64,000 nt of DNA from Pythium myriotylum (GCA_023091665.1 JALJCQ010000019.1:620001-684000); one strand, 5' to 3'. Shown: positions 42,862-54,191, numbered from the stretch's first letter. Made by a program: numbers and translations. The notes: a model not told the origin generated them from the letters alone.

Positions 42862-44446
42862 ATGCCTGAACGTGGAGCCAGAACGACCCCGCTTCCAACC
42901 ACCGAGGTTGCAACCTCATCACCACGACTGCAGGACAGCGCGGTGGCGATCGGTCTTGAAAATGGTGGACTGTGTAGAGCCGCTTGGCTCGCTATGAAGG
43001 CAGTGCTCGCTGTGATTCGCAATGCGACTATGGCTCTTTCCTTCGCGTGGCTTGCTGCCTTCATTCTCAGCCGTGGTAATCTCTTCGCTGGACCACCAGG
43101 TTCACAGTCGTATGGAGAGTTCCTCAGCGCGACTCTGATATGGAGCGACATCTTCGGTAGCACGGGGATTCTTCTTTCTCGAACGACATCACTAGTGAGA
43201 CTTCACTTGCTCAAGTGCCCAAATCAATCGATTGGATTCAAGCGTGCGTTGATCATGGTACTGCGTAAAACGTTTTGGGTACGTCTAATCACTGTTACAA
43301 CCGAATACGTATTGGGTCAAGTCACAGCAAGCTACCTCCCGTCACAATTTGAGTCTCTTCGAGTTCAAATGTATCTCGGTCTTTTGATCAGCCAGGCGAA
43401 CACTGCGTGCATCTTCGCTGTTGCTCGCCGAATCTACAAGCTCGAGACTGTTGAAGGGCAACTTGATTTCTTGAAGCGACAGCAAGAGTATGCGATCACT
43501 CATAATTCTTCTCATGCTCGATCGACTCAAGTCTCTCCAATTTCGATTGCGTCGTATAGCATTGAAGCCCAAACAAACAGGCCCCAGCCAAATCTTTCAG
43601 CGTTCGCCCTAAACGTCCCAACGCTGGCCAGTATCATGGTTCCGTTCCTCTACGTTCACATAGTGAGCCAGTTCCTTTGGGAGATTGCACAATCCCACTT
43701 TGCGCTGTTTTCTGTGCTGAGTTTATGCGCAAAGGTGCTTATGCAGGAGATTTCGAAGGTTTACATCCTCAAACGCAAGCGCGTCAATGTGAAGACCATG
43801 GCTACTCTTGTTGCTCTACCAACAATTGTCGTGGACACGCAAACACGACTCGCTCTAATGCTTCAGCAAACTACAAGCTCAGCACTGTGGGGGCTCGTGG
43901 TCATGGGTGGGGTCGAGATTTTATTGCGCGCGGCCAAGGTCGCCATGATGCACGCCCACGTCAGCCGTCGTTACCGCCGAGTTTCCGTCAAATTGCTTTT
44001 ACAGCAGCCAATGATTCAAGAAAAATAGAAGAGCGATCAGCAACGAGTTTGACACCTGGTTGGAGCGTGTGAGGCGATACAACATGACCGAGATCTCAGC
44101 CGACATGTACGCCGAGTACCTCGCAATCGGTTGCTCGTACGCAATTGTATTTTTCTTTTGTGGCCACCCGCACTTCGCCTTCGCACCCATCGACAGCAGC
44201 TCACCGGAACTGAGCTCGAACCAGCAAGTTCGCGTCCTGCTCAACAGATCACAAGGTATGATCGTAGTTATCCAGATTGTCGTGGAGCTCGTGGTGGATT
44301 GGATCTCCTGCATTGTCGAGATCTTCCGAGGGCATTTGGATTTCACTCATCTCGAGCGAGAGCGAAATTTCTTTGTCCTCTTCTTCATCACCGTCGCAGT
44401 GTTCAACATAATGGTTGCCGGTGGCCTATATCTGCGTCGTTCTTGA
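42862..44446 (+). pseudogene. Membrane family copy H, one frameshift
   Basis: The ATG at 42862 reads MPERGARTTPLPTTEVATSS and continues through most of the family: LSRGNLFAGPPGSQSYGEFL, RRIYKLETVEG, LMQEISKVYILKRKRVN, LPTIVVDTQTRLALMLQQTT. A TAG at 44026-44028 follows an A-run (GAAAAATAG). One register over, the family continues without interruption: NEFDTWLERVRRYNMTE, ISADMYAEYLAIGCSYAI, DWISCIVEIFRGHLDF, to the stop at 44446. One extra A in the run would explain the shift. A single homopolymer indel could be a sequencing error, so the gene may be intact in reality. No splice sites that bridge the break are obvious. DW subgroup; lies 3' of the thioesterase gene. Confidence 0.75.
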
Positions 44447-45150
44447 GTTTTCTGGGTGTCCGATATTCATGGCGTATGCACACATCTATCGGGATGAGTT
44501 TTTTTTTTTCGCCTCAAGAGCACTCTGAAGACCGCCAGGCGCTTGACGTCGCAGAGGCTTTACCAGATTGAGATTGAATTGCAATCTAGAACGATGAAGC
44601 CTAGATGTGACGATCTTGTGCCAAATTGTGAAATATCCAGTGGGAGCGTCGGATTGATTACCCCTGTGGGTATGAACCGTTGAGACGTTTGATTTTCATC
44701 GTCATCAGCAACCTGTGGCTGTAAAACTCGACTTGGAATGTTCACGATGTTGCAATTCTTTCTCGTGCTACTACTTAGTTCGCCTGCGACTTCCGCGATT
44801 GGAGAGCTCAGTGCTGCATGATGGCAAGATGGTTTGAAACTTTTCCCTCTACCCACAATGGCGAGAAAGTGATGTATGGGACCAGCTCTGCGGGCAATAA
44901 TAGACCATGTGCGACTCATTGCGCCTCCCTTTAAACGCCGCAGAATGCTGGAGTTGTATTGAACACTGCCAAGTGCTGTTGTCCAATCTACTTATCTCCT
45001 GGATTCGACCTCACTGAGCCTCTCTTGACAAAACGGCAAAGCGTTTTTGACAGCACATTTCGTCTTACTCACCGCCACTCATTCCAGGAATAGAAGATTG
45101 TTGTCTTATAATGCCCGCACAGTCCGCATGCGTGCATTCGTTCGTTCTCG
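44447..45150. other. Intergenic, no feature seen
   Basis: About 700 bases between copies H and I, with a T-run at 44491-44500 and only short frames. Confidence 0.4.
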
Positions 45151-46656
45151 ATGGTTGTCCACGTTCAGATTGTACCAGCTGAGACAGCGATCGGGCCGAG
45201 CCTTCGAAGGCCTCGCACAGTACCCTGTTGTCTGGCGGATCCTAGACCGTGGAAGAAAGCGCTCTGTAATCTGGCGCTTATGCTGCGCAACGTTGTGGCT
45301 AGCGCATTGGCAGCTCTAGCTTCGGGATTCCTCACAAGCCGTGGCAATATCTTCTCATCCGTACAGGCATCGTCGCAATCTCGGCGTGAGTTTCTCGTTG
45401 CCTCGCTAGTGACAACACACATTCTGGGCACAATCTTCGGAGTCTTGATCGCGGTGTCTCGACTCATGCGTCGGCGATTTCTCAGTCGAGATAACACGAA
45501 GCCAGGATTTCGCTTCTGCTTTTGTCGCGTGGTTAAATTCGCGTCGCTTCATCTCGTTGTGTCTACCGCCGCCGTATTTTTTGTGGGTTTTGGATGCGCC
45601 GCGCTGCCATCGCGTGCGACAAAATTCAAACCCGAATACTATCTCAGCACAGCGATCGGTCAGTATTTCTCTTCTGCATGCGACTCGAACGTACGCTTTG
45701 TGCTGAAGTATGAGACAGTCGAAGGCCGTGAGCGGCAACATAGTCGGACTAGACGACGCTCATCTCTTCAGCGACTGATGAATGGGCTCCACGCCGGTGA
45801 GCGATGGCTTCGCTCGTTCATGCTCAGTCTCCCTCTCTTGGCATCCGCCATCACCGCCGGGCTCTACATTCATATATGCAACCGATGGACTTTTAACGCT
45901 GGTATTCTGGCCAATGCCTTTGTCGCTGGGAGCCTCATGCTCAAGCTCGTTATGCAGGAACTGGCAAAACACTACCTTCTTCGAAAGCGAGTGACGAGTC
46001 TCCAGCACATGTGTATCGTTGTCGGCGTACCGACCGTTCTAATCGACACCCAGGCCCGCGTGGTGATTCTAGGGCTTCAAAACGTTCAGTCGACAATGGT
46101 CAACACAGTCGTCCTGGCTGTTGTCGAACTCGCGGTCCGTTTTGCCAAGGTCATGTGGTTGCGCCTCGTCGTCAAGCGTAGGCTCCGCGAGATTGAACTC
46201 ACTATCATCGCACGGAGAGCCGCAGCAGCTCAGTCTCAACAGACTGGTGTAGCGATCTCCAGCAGCAGCGTTGGGCCAGAGGATGCACGCATCGGCTTCC
46301 TAAAGTGGCGCAAACAAGTGTTCGGGCTGCACACAGCAGAGACCCATGCTGACATGTACGCCGAGTACATCGCGATCGTCTGCTCTGCATCGGCCGCGAT
46401 TTTCTGGGCAAGCAACCCCCAGTACACTATTGGCGCAAACGCCACTGGGAATGGTTTCAACAGGCTGACAGTTGCCTTGGTCGGACAAGTTCTTGTCGAG
46501 CTGGTCGTGGATTATCTGGCGTCTGTGATCGAGATAATCTGCGGTATCGAGCTTGAGCACTCGAGAGACTTGGGTGGGTTTCTCGGCAGTCTCTTTCTCA
46601 TGCTCACTGTCGTCAATATGAACATGTCGGCGGTCCTCTACATTCGAGACGCATGA
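45151..46656 (+). CDS. Multi-pass membrane protein, tandem family (copy I)
   Basis: Intact 501-residue copy with the start ATG at 45151. Motifs: TSRGNIFSSVQASSQSRREF, LKYETVEG (shortened relative to RxIFxxETVEG), LVMQELAKHYLLRKRV, VPTVLIDTQARVVILGLQNV, AETHADMYAEYIAIVCSASA (the glycine before CS is valine), DYLASVIEIICGIELEH. About ten hydrophobic segments. DF/DY subgroup, closest in pattern to J. The cysteine position in D-x-x-[SA]-[CS] is serine here. Function unknown; membrane location supported. Confidence 0.84.
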   Translation: MVVHVQIVPAETAIGPSLRRPRTVPCCLADPRPWKKALCNLALMLRNVVASALAALASGFLTSRGNIFSSVQASSQSRREFLVASLVTTHILGTIFGVLIAVSRLMRRRFLSRDNTKPGFRFCFCRVVKFASLHLVVSTAAVFFVGFGCAALPSRATKFKPEYYLSTAIGQYFSSACDSNVRFVLKYETVEGRERQHSRTRRRSSLQRLMNGLHAGERWLRSFMLSLPLLASAITAGLYIHICNRWTFNAGILANAFVAGSLMLKLVMQELAKHYLLRKRVTSLQHMCIVVGVPTVLIDTQARVVILGLQNVQSTMVNTVVLAVVELAVRFAKVMWLRLVVKRRLREIELTIIARRAAAAQSQQTGVAISSSSVGPEDARIGFLKWRKQVFGLHTAETHADMYAEYIAIVCSASAAIFWASNPQYTIGANATGNGFNRLTVALVGQVLVELVVDYLASVIEIICGIELEHSRDLGGFLGSLFLMLTVVNMNMSAVLYIRDA

Positions 46657-47847
46657 TGTGACATCATACGTCCTGGACTGGCGTGGACATCAATGATGCC
46701 GACTCCACTTCCAGGTCGACTTCATGACTAATGCTTGAGTTCAGTTTGTGTAAACTATCCATCTGTGCAAAGTTCATCCAGAATGATTACTCCACCAACA
46801 TCAACCAAGTCAACTCTTCATGGCTGCAAAGATGGATGGCATTGGACAGGCCCAGGCTCGCTAGCTGCATGAGCAATCCCACCCCAAAGCCAAGAAGCGA
46901 TTTGCTGATGTTGGGTGGTGCTCGCTTTCATCTCTACATCGGATCCAGAGACCATGCAACTGCAAGTATCGTCTCATGCAATGACGGGTGACCCACCATT
47001 GCATCATCCTGTCATTGTGAGCAGCAGGATCCACCTTGTCTCAATCCCCAGCTCGAAATCCGCCACCTGTCGAAGCGAAGTTCAGCCATCTCACACGTGA
47101 GGCCCTCAAGTCAAGCTCATTCGGCCTTTTCACCTGGGAAACCAAGAACACAAGGGACTGAGAGGTAGAAGAACTGGATGTGGGGCTAAAAGTGGACCAT
47201 CCTCGCCGTCGTCGCACTCGCAATCTCGACAAGCGGCATTAAGTATGCTCACGGAGCCCACGTCACATGCTCAAGCTTCAGCGAAAGCGGCGACTGCAGT
47301 TCCAAGTGCCAGTGCTACAGCGGACTGAGGATGATTTGCCGAAACACCGTGTTCTCGTGCGCAAGTTGCCGCTGTGTGGCGTAGCCGAGCGGATCTTGGA
47401 CACGCATGAAGTTTGGCGTAGATGATGATGAAGCTCAATTTCAACATCGCTTGGTACAAAAACGACATTGGTCTGTTCTGCTTGATTGAGTGTTCCGAGT
47501 CGGTCACTAATCTCAAGCCTTGACAATCTGACGCCCAGGTGCGTGCTGACGACCTCGACATGGGCTCCCTAACATCTCGAACGTGCTCGTTTAGTGGAAA
47601 TTGCAATGGTGGCATGGAGGTCTCACCGAGTTTCGATGAGTCTAGCGAACCCAGTTCCGAAGCATTCAAAGGACTGTGAGTTCTGTTCTGAAACGCACGT
47701 TTGCGAAGCTTATTACACGGTGCCGAGGACAAAGGCGATCGATACCATGAGGATCCGATGTTGTAGTAGGCATAAGTATCAATGAGAACACGCAGCACAA
47801 GACTTTGAACGGGTTTGAATTAGTGAACATCAACAGATATCCGACAT
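46657..47847. other. Intergenic, 1.2 kb, no convincing gene
   Basis: Holds several unrelated frames below 180 codons with no family motif, signal or splice support. The longest (47271-47798, minus) is discussed among the rejected items. Confidence 0.45.
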
Positions 47848-49485
47848 TTAGTTGTTGTGGAGCAAGACCTTGAAGTTGACGCCGTGGGACTTGGCGAGCT
47901 TCTTTGTCTCCACACTCGTCTCGCTCTCCTCGGTCTCCTCAGTGGACTCGCTCTCCTCAGTCTCCTCGGTGGACTCAGTCTCTTCGGTTGACTCAGTCGA
48001 CTCACTCTCCTCGGCGGTCTCGCCCTCCTCAGTCTCCTCCGTCGACTCACTCTCCTCGGCGGTCTCACCCTCCTCAGGCTCCTCGGTCTCCTCGGTGGGC
48101 TCAGTTCCCTCGGGCTCCTCGGTCTCCTCGGGCTCGTCCGCCTCGCTGCCGTCAGCATCGACCGCACCTCGGTCGCTACCATCATCTTCATCCTCATCGC
48201 TGCCATCGTCCTCATCGCTGCCATCGTCCTCATCGCTACCTTCGTCATCGTCGCTGCCATCCTCGTCGCTGCGGTCCTCACTCTCCTCAGTCTCCTCGGT
48301 TTCCTCGGTCTCCTCACTCTCTTCACTCTCCTCGGTCTCCTCCGACGTGATAATCACAGTGGTTCCCGATGCACCGCCGCCAGCAGCCGGGGCGGTGTTG
48401 CCACCTGCAGCTGGAGCAGGAGCAGGAGCACCAGCAGCAGGAGCAGGGGCACTACCACCAGCAGCAGGAGCAGGAGCAGGAGCACTACCACCAGCAGCAG
48501 GAGCTGGGGCACTGCCACCACTGCGCGGCTCAAGGACCGAGTCCAACTTGAGCGAAGCGTACTCGGGCTTGAGGACGCCCTCAGCCGTGAAGAGGCCGAA
48601 GTAGCCTTCGACCGTCGAGTCCGACTTCTCGTACTGGAGCTTCCAGGACTCGTCGAAGGCCGCGAAGTAGTAGTACTCGAGGTCGTGCTCCTCGGCGAGC
48701 TTGTAGAAGTCGGAGAAGAAACGCGCGGCGTTCTCCGGCGAGGCCTCGCTGGCACCGGCGTGGGTGCCGTTCGACGCCCAGCCCGTCTCACCGATCACGA
48801 CCTTCTTGTTGTACTTGGCCGCAGCGTCCGCCACCTTCTGGTAGCGCGTGTAGAACTGGTCGGCGGCCTTGTCGGCGTCGACCTTCTCCCAGAATGGGAA
48901 GAGGTTGGCCGAGACGTAGTCCACGGCCTCGAAGAGCTCCGGGTAGGCGATGTACGTGTCACCGATATCACCGATCGAGATCGGGACCGTGAGACCAGCA
49001 TCCGTCGCGATCTGCTTGATCTCCTTGAAGTTGGAGATCGCGGTCGCGGCGTCGACATCCTCGCGGTAGATGGCTTCACTGCCGACGTGAATGCTGACGA
49101 CGTTGTCGTTGTTGATGAGCTTCTTGTCCTGGATGAGCTGCTTGAAGCGCTCACGCTCGTCCGCGTAGACGGCGTTGTCCTTGCCAACCCAGAGACCAAG
49201 CTCGAGCTTGAGGCCGGCAGCAAAGATGGCCGGGATCGCGGCGCTCGACTGGTCGCAGTCGATGAGCGAGTAGAGCCGCACGATGTCGGTGACGTTCTTG
49301 AGGATCGCGAGCTCGCGGGCGATCTGGTCGGCCTTCTTGCACTTGGTCTCCTGCGGCGCCGCGTCCGGCCCGGCGCGGATGTTGTAGTTGACGCCGTAAA
49401 GCTTGAAGTCCTGCGCGTTGGCGGCGGGCGCAGCGAACAGCGCAGCCACAGCGGCAGCGGTAGCCAGGAACGAAAGCGGGCGCAT
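47848..49485 (-). CDS. Secreted GH17 beta-1,3-glucanase-like protein with acidic tail
   Basis: Intron-less, 545 residues from the ATG at 49485; the longer frame to 49536 starts with TTG. A signal peptide (residues 1-24: FLATAAAVAALFAAPAANA) precedes a GH17 barrel: FKLYGVNYNIRAGPD, DIVRLYSLIDCDQSS, acid/base VSIHVGSEAIYRE (Glu about 137), FPFWEKVD, nucleophile VVIGETGWASNG (Glu about 233), and FAAFDESWKLQYE. GH17 enzymes cut beta-1,3-glucan, the main wall glucan of oomycetes. After about residue 335 comes a Gly-Ser-Ala-Pro repeat linker, then roughly 150 residues of almost only Glu, Ser, Thr, Asp and Gly, ending in SHGVNFKVLLHNN. There is no hydrophobic GPI tail. The tail may be O-glycosylated or bind cations or wall; that is inference. 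Confidence 0.92.
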   Translation of the reverse strand: MRPLSFLATAAAVAALFAAPAANAQDFKLYGVNYNIRAGPDAAPQETKCKKADQIARELAILKNVTDIVRLYSLIDCDQSSAAIPAIFAAGLKLELGLWVGKDNAVYADERERFKQLIQDKKLINNDNVVSIHVGSEAIYREDVDAATAISNFKEIKQIATDAGLTVPISIGDIGDTYIAYPELFEAVDYVSANLFPFWEKVDADKAADQFYTRYQKVADAAAKYNKKVVIGETGWASNGTHAGASEASPENAARFFSDFYKLAEEHDLEYYYFAAFDESWKLQYEKSDSTVEGYFGLFTAEGVLKPEYASLKLDSVLEPRSGGSAPAPAAGGSAPAPAPAAGGSAPAPAAGAPAPAPAAGGNTAPAAGGGASGTTVIITSEETEESEESEETEETEETEESEDRSDEDGSDDDEGSDEDDGSDEDDGSDEDEDDGSDRGAVDADGSEADEPEETEEPEGTEPTEETEEPEEGETAEESESTEETEEGETAEESESTESTEETESTEETEESESTEETEESETSVETKKLAKSHGVNFKVLLHNN

Positions 49486-50870
49486 GGCGGACGTGGGGAG
49501 GAGAAGACCAATTGGCAAGTGAGTGGCGCTGAACAAGCGCTGGACTCGAGCGCTTCCACTGGGAGCGTCTCGAGGAGCGTGTTGCCCAGCAGCTGAGCGC
49601 GGGAGGAAAAAAAAAGGAATAAATCAGGATTGGGAGCCCGCGATCCACCGACGCGCGAAGAAGCAGACCGTCATCTGATTGAGGAGACAGTCGAGTCCTG
49701 CGTGCGCTTCAATGGGTTTTGAAGAGCATTGGGAGTGATGATCTGAATCAGAACCTGTGGCAATTTATACAACGAGTGCTGAGCAGCTCAAAGTTGGCTT
49801 GCGTGGTCGGCATATTGCCTCTCAATATCTAATATACAGTAGGAATCAATATGAATTTGATGTATGTAGTTTAAGAGAAACGTATCTTTGCGCAGCTGCG
49901 CGAGCAGCTACGTCACCCGCGCGCGAGCCAATGGCCGCCGCGGCGTGCTGCGACAAAGATTCTCCCAAGCAATCACAGGCAACGAGATCCTCTCGGCGAT
50001 TCACTCGAAACGCTCAACTTTTCCTAACGCATGGCGCTCCGTCGGGCGGTTTGCCTCTCTAGGCACTAGGTGTAATACAAAAACTGGCGAAGAGAGAGCG
50101 AGTTGAGGTTGCAGTCTAGTTGAGAGCTCTGGCGACTGCGTGGGTCCTGGACGAATTAGTATGATATACTTTGGCCAGCATCTCATATGATGAAGTGCTG
50201 GCTGTTTATTCGCGGGTTCACGCTTTCGAGAGGAGAGTTTACCTCTGTGCTCTTGGAGATTGGGTTCACGAGGTTGCTGCACCGGAAGTGGCGGCCCTTC
50301 ACTTTCCCCTAGGTTTATCGTGTTGACACAATTGAGGACCCTGGGAATGACAATGCCAGCCATGCTCGACCTGTCCATCGTGCAGTTCACGAACACTTTC
50401 TAAAGCTGTGACCGACACGTGGTGGCAACGGATCGTGATCGGAAACCTGGTTCGATCTGCAAACGTGGATCATTACTTCACTCCTAATCGTTACCTAGTC
50501 TCACCTCGTCCGCTGCATCCGGTCGATCATGGACTTTTCTCGTCATCTTCAACTTGTAATGGGGAGATTTGCTTGGACAGGCACCCTTTAGTCATGGCCA
50601 CACGCCAGAAACTCCTGCATCGTTCTTGACCGAAACCGTACCAAGTTAACACTCTTTCAACGCAAAGCTATCCGCGTTCAACGCTGGTATAATGCCCGTT
50701 GTCACAAGTACGAGCCAATCTACATGTTGAGGTGTTTGTTAGAAGAGGCCACGATGGTCCATTGATTGCCCCCGTTTATCTGAGCAGCCTTGGTCGGGTC
50801 TAATTTTGGGGCAGAAGGTTGATGCTTTTGACTTGCACAGCGTGCACCGGCAGTCCGCACGTTCTCGACG
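49486..50870. other. Intergenic, 1.4 kb, no convincing gene
   Basis: Divergent promoter region of the glucanase gene and copy J. Frames here are short and lack motifs. Confidence 0.45.
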
Positions 50871-52442
50871 ATGAGCAGCGCGATCCATGACACGCGTCCA
50901 CCGCAGCAACCTGCGTTACCTCAGAGTAGAACTCTCCGCCGGCTGACCGTGGTAGCCTCAGTGGTTACCAGAAGACTGCAGAACCGATCGACGTGGCGAG
51001 ACGCCAGCTGGACGCTCGTGGTTATGATCCGGAACGTGCTTTGTTCGACGGCTGTGGGCTTCCTGACAAACCTGTGGCTCAGCCGAGGCAACATGCTTTC
51101 GCCGTTGCCGCCGCAGCAACAGACCCACCAAGTTTATCTCACAGGTGTTGTGCTTTCGGCCTACATCGTCAACGGCATCCTCAATGTCAGCCTCCAGGCT
51201 GCTCGGCTCTTCCCGAATCGATTCGCGAGGTGGCCAGAGCGACGACCCAGTATCTTCTACTGCATTTTCCGGATGATTCGGGGGTCCTACATGCACTTGT
51301 TGGTGTCGTTGGTGTGCCTTACAGGCGTGGGGCTCGGTTGTGGAAGGCTGTCATTGCGATGGCGCAAGCTCAAGCCAGAGTTCTACATTGGGTGCGGATT
51401 CACGCAGTACTACTACGCCGTACTTGACATGGTGGCGAGAAAAATCTACCAAGAGGAGACTGTCAATGGGCAGCGGAAGGAAGCCGAGAAACAGCAGCAG
51501 CGTAAAGAGCAGGCCGTTCAGCGTCCTCGAAGACAAACCCTTCCACGACGTGTTGCGCGGGTCTTCCTGCAGAATTTTCCCATCCTCATGTCAATTTGGT
51601 TTGCGGGCGCCTACGTCCATGTCGTGAGCATATCGGAGATCTCCCACGGCATGCAGATGATGGTGTTTGTCCTCGTAAGCATGGTAGTCAAGCTGATTGT
51701 CCAAGAGATCGCCAAGCACTACGTTATGCAGCACCATGTCACACACATGAAGAACATGTGCATTGTCGTCGGTATCCCGACCGTGCTCATCAACACTCAG
51801 GTGCGGATCGTAATCATGAGCATGAACAACACGCAGTCGACGCTCTTAGGCACGTGGGTTATGGCCATCTTCGAGGTTTTACTGCGCTTCGGCAAAGTCG
51901 TTTTGTTGCGATGGCAGATCCGCGCTCGTGACCCGGATCGTGATTCACCACCAGGACCCGTCGCGACCGTCGTGCCTCCAAAGTCGAGAGCTTCAGTGAG
52001 TCCAATTGTCGCCGCAACAGAGGGCGGCACAACGGACGCCCAGAGCCGATTCCGTGAGTGGCGCTTGCAGATGCTCGCACTCCACACGGCGGAGATCTAC
52101 GCGGATATGTACGCCGAGTACATCGCCATGGGCTGCTCGTCGTCGATATACTACTTCTTTGCCGACAATAAGCAGTACAAGCTCGGCGTTACCTCGACTG
52201 GTGAGTCAACTAATACATCCTACTCGTCGACAAACCAGCTCGAACTCGTGCTCATTCAAGTCGTGGTGGAGATCGTCGTGGACTTTGTCTCGTGCATCGT
52301 TGAGATCGTCAACGGCATCGATTTCGACCACTTGGACGGGTTTGGTGTGTTTCTTGGCTCGCTCTTCACGCTTACGGCGCTGCTGAACATCAGCATGTCG
52401 GCTGTGCTTTACGTGGCGCCCAAACCTTTCGTTGCGAGTTGA
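50871..52442 (+). CDS. Multi-pass membrane protein, tandem family (copy J)
   Basis: Intact 523-residue copy with the start ATG at 50871. Motifs: WLSRGNMLSPLPPQQQTHQV, RKIYQEETVNG, LIVQEIAKHYVMQHHV, IPTVLINTQVRIVIMSMNNT (the aspartate of DTQ is asparagine, unique in this window), AEIYADMYAEYIAMGCSSSI, DFVSCIVEIVNGIDFDH. About ten hydrophobic segments, with a basic N terminus and a proline-rich loop around 360-390. DF/DY subgroup. Function unknown. The D-to-N change marks that aspartate as a position to test if the family transports ions or protons. Confidence 0.85.
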   Translation: MSSAIHDTRPPQQPALPQSRTLRRLTVVASVVTRRLQNRSTWRDASWTLVVMIRNVLCSTAVGFLTNLWLSRGNMLSPLPPQQQTHQVYLTGVVLSAYIVNGILNVSLQAARLFPNRFARWPERRPSIFYCIFRMIRGSYMHLLVSLVCLTGVGLGCGRLSLRWRKLKPEFYIGCGFTQYYYAVLDMVARKIYQEETVNGQRKEAEKQQQRKEQAVQRPRRQTLPRRVARVFLQNFPILMSIWFAGAYVHVVSISEISHGMQMMVFVLVSMVVKLIVQEIAKHYVMQHHVTHMKNMCIVVGIPTVLINTQVRIVIMSMNNTQSTLLGTWVMAIFEVLLRFGKVVLLRWQIRARDPDRDSPPGPVATVVPPKSRASVSPIVAATEGGTTDAQSRFREWRLQMLALHTAEIYADMYAEYIAMGCSSSIYYFFADNKQYKLGVTSTGESTNTSYSSTNQLELVLIQVVVEIVVDFVSCIVEIVNGIDFDHLDGFGVFLGSLFTLTALLNISMSAVLYVAPKPFVAS

Positions 52443-52888
52443 AACTGAAGTGACCCTTTTATGCCGGTGAGTGAAAACCATCCTGTACATAGAAATCGCA
52501 GGATAGAGCTCTCCGTTTCTGGGAGCACTTCGAATTCTAAACACGAAGGCACATTGACTTGATTGAGCAACATGAGGATGATGGAACAGGCCCAGTCTAT
52601 CCAGTTCAACCAAAGGACCCCAATAGCTTGTGCGGAGGCGTAACATGAATCATGCGCGGCCAGCTTCCACATGCACTTGATAAGGAAGATTGGTGTGCAA
52701 ATCCTCTTAGAGTTTGTCTCGTAACTGCGCTTGGATTCGGGCCCACCATCGTAAACGGTACCTGCGACCGATTGAACTACCAGCATGGTAGCTGGTGCCA
52801 ATTTTAAGGCTGCCGATCCTACATCTCACAGTGGGATGTAGGATCGGTATGTGAGACAACCGGGACTGTTGGAGTAGAGCAATTGAAT
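52443..52888. other. Intergenic with hairpin 52813-52847
   Basis: No gene. An inverted repeat with 13-base arms (CCGATCCTACATC at 52813-52825; complement at 52835-52847) lies about 40 bases before the start of the inverted duplication at 52889. Confidence 0.6.
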
Positions 52889-54191
52889 CGACATGATTAT
52901 GTTCGCACCCAAGCCCCTTTTCACTTCCTTGGTCGCTGCCTACGTCGCTTGCCAAAGATCTCGGTGCTGTCTTGATCACTCCGATAACTTCGGATCCCCA
53001 TGCGCGAAGTTGTGATCGCGCCACCGGGTGAGACGTTACTCTACATCGTTAGTAGGTACAGGTTTGTAGTAACAATGTACTGCATCGAAGCTTCTCTTCT
53101 CTTAATCAAGGCAGCCTTCTTCACGGAGCTTCTAACAATACTTCTGCAGAGTACGAGCACGTGTCTCTGACTGGGCTATACTTAGCCTCGGTCTTGCCAA
53201 CGTCTCTTCCATTACACGCGCCACAACCATCACGGCAGAATTACCTCGATGAAGGTCGCGCCAAATTCGAGTACGACGTCGCCCCGCCCATCAGCAGCGA
53301 CTTCACTGTCTCGATATGTACCCAGGCCGTCAGAGTGGCTGGCCGACCACATCTGGTCGCGGAACGAGATGTTACAGATAGCTCTCCAGCGGCTCATCGA
53401 CCAATCGCGACCGACCGGAGGCAACCACCGAGACTTCTGGTGCTCGCTTTGCTTCAGTGCTGCCAGGACTCTGGCTCTCGTTCTGGGAAATTCGATCATC
53501 AGCTCGGGCTTTTCGTGGCTTGCAGCGCTTTGCTTCAGCCTCGGCAATATCTTCTCAGCTCAGCAACCGGGCAATCAGTCCCATAGAACCTTTCTGGTCG
53601 GAACTCTTTTGTGGGTCCACATTCTCTTCTGCTCGGCAGTGTGGGTCTCGCGCTCGATCGCACTCTTCCGACTCGAGTTCTTGTCGCATCCAAAGCGTCC
53701 TGCTGGCGTAAGGCTCGCGCTCGGTCGAATGTTTTGTAGAACAGCGCCGTGGTTCCTCTTCTCGGGGCTTGCTGTCGCTACCATCGGCTTCGGCTTTGGG
53801 AGCCTCGAGCGGCGCTGGCGCAAGTACCGACTGGAGCTCTACACGAGCGCATGCTGGAATTACTCGTTCATACCGGCGGCCGAGAGAGCGGCGCGTTACA
53901 TCTATCGCCATGAAACGATTGAAGGAATAGATAGGGAACGACAACGAAAGGACCAACAGGTGTCGTCCCAGCAACTGCGACGGCCTCGAAAGTCACGAAG
54001 ACTTGTTCGTAGCTTCGTGTCCAACAGCGTTGCGCTAATGTCCTTGCTGATCCCAGCGATGTACGTCCAAGTGATCAGTCTCATGGGTCCCATCCAATCG
54101 TCGAGGCTGGTCTGGATCTTCACCATCGCGAGTCTCATGTTTAAAGTGCTGATGCAAGAGGCTGCCAAGTGCTGGATCTTGCGCACCAAGA
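52889..54191 (+). repeat. 1,303-bp inverted duplication, left copy
   Basis: Matches the reverse complement of 59370-60672 almost perfectly over an identical length. It covers 360 bases upstream of copy K and the first 314 codons or so of K. The few differences include tyrosine to histidine in ARYIYRHETIEG and ISLMGPIQSSRL versus ISVMGPIQSSKL. Confidence 0.92.

Noticed and set aside
47271..47798. 175-codon minus-strand frame in the 1.2-kb spacer
   Set aside because: No motif, signal or splice support; mixed third-position bases and composition unlike genes in this window.
47852..48604. Serine-rich plus-strand frame
   Set aside because: Antisense translation of the acidic repeat tail of the GH17 gene.
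50440..50475. GGTTCGATC word as a tRNA T-arm
   Set aside because: No matching acceptor, D or anticodon stems nearby; no tRNA could be folded by eye anywhere in the window.
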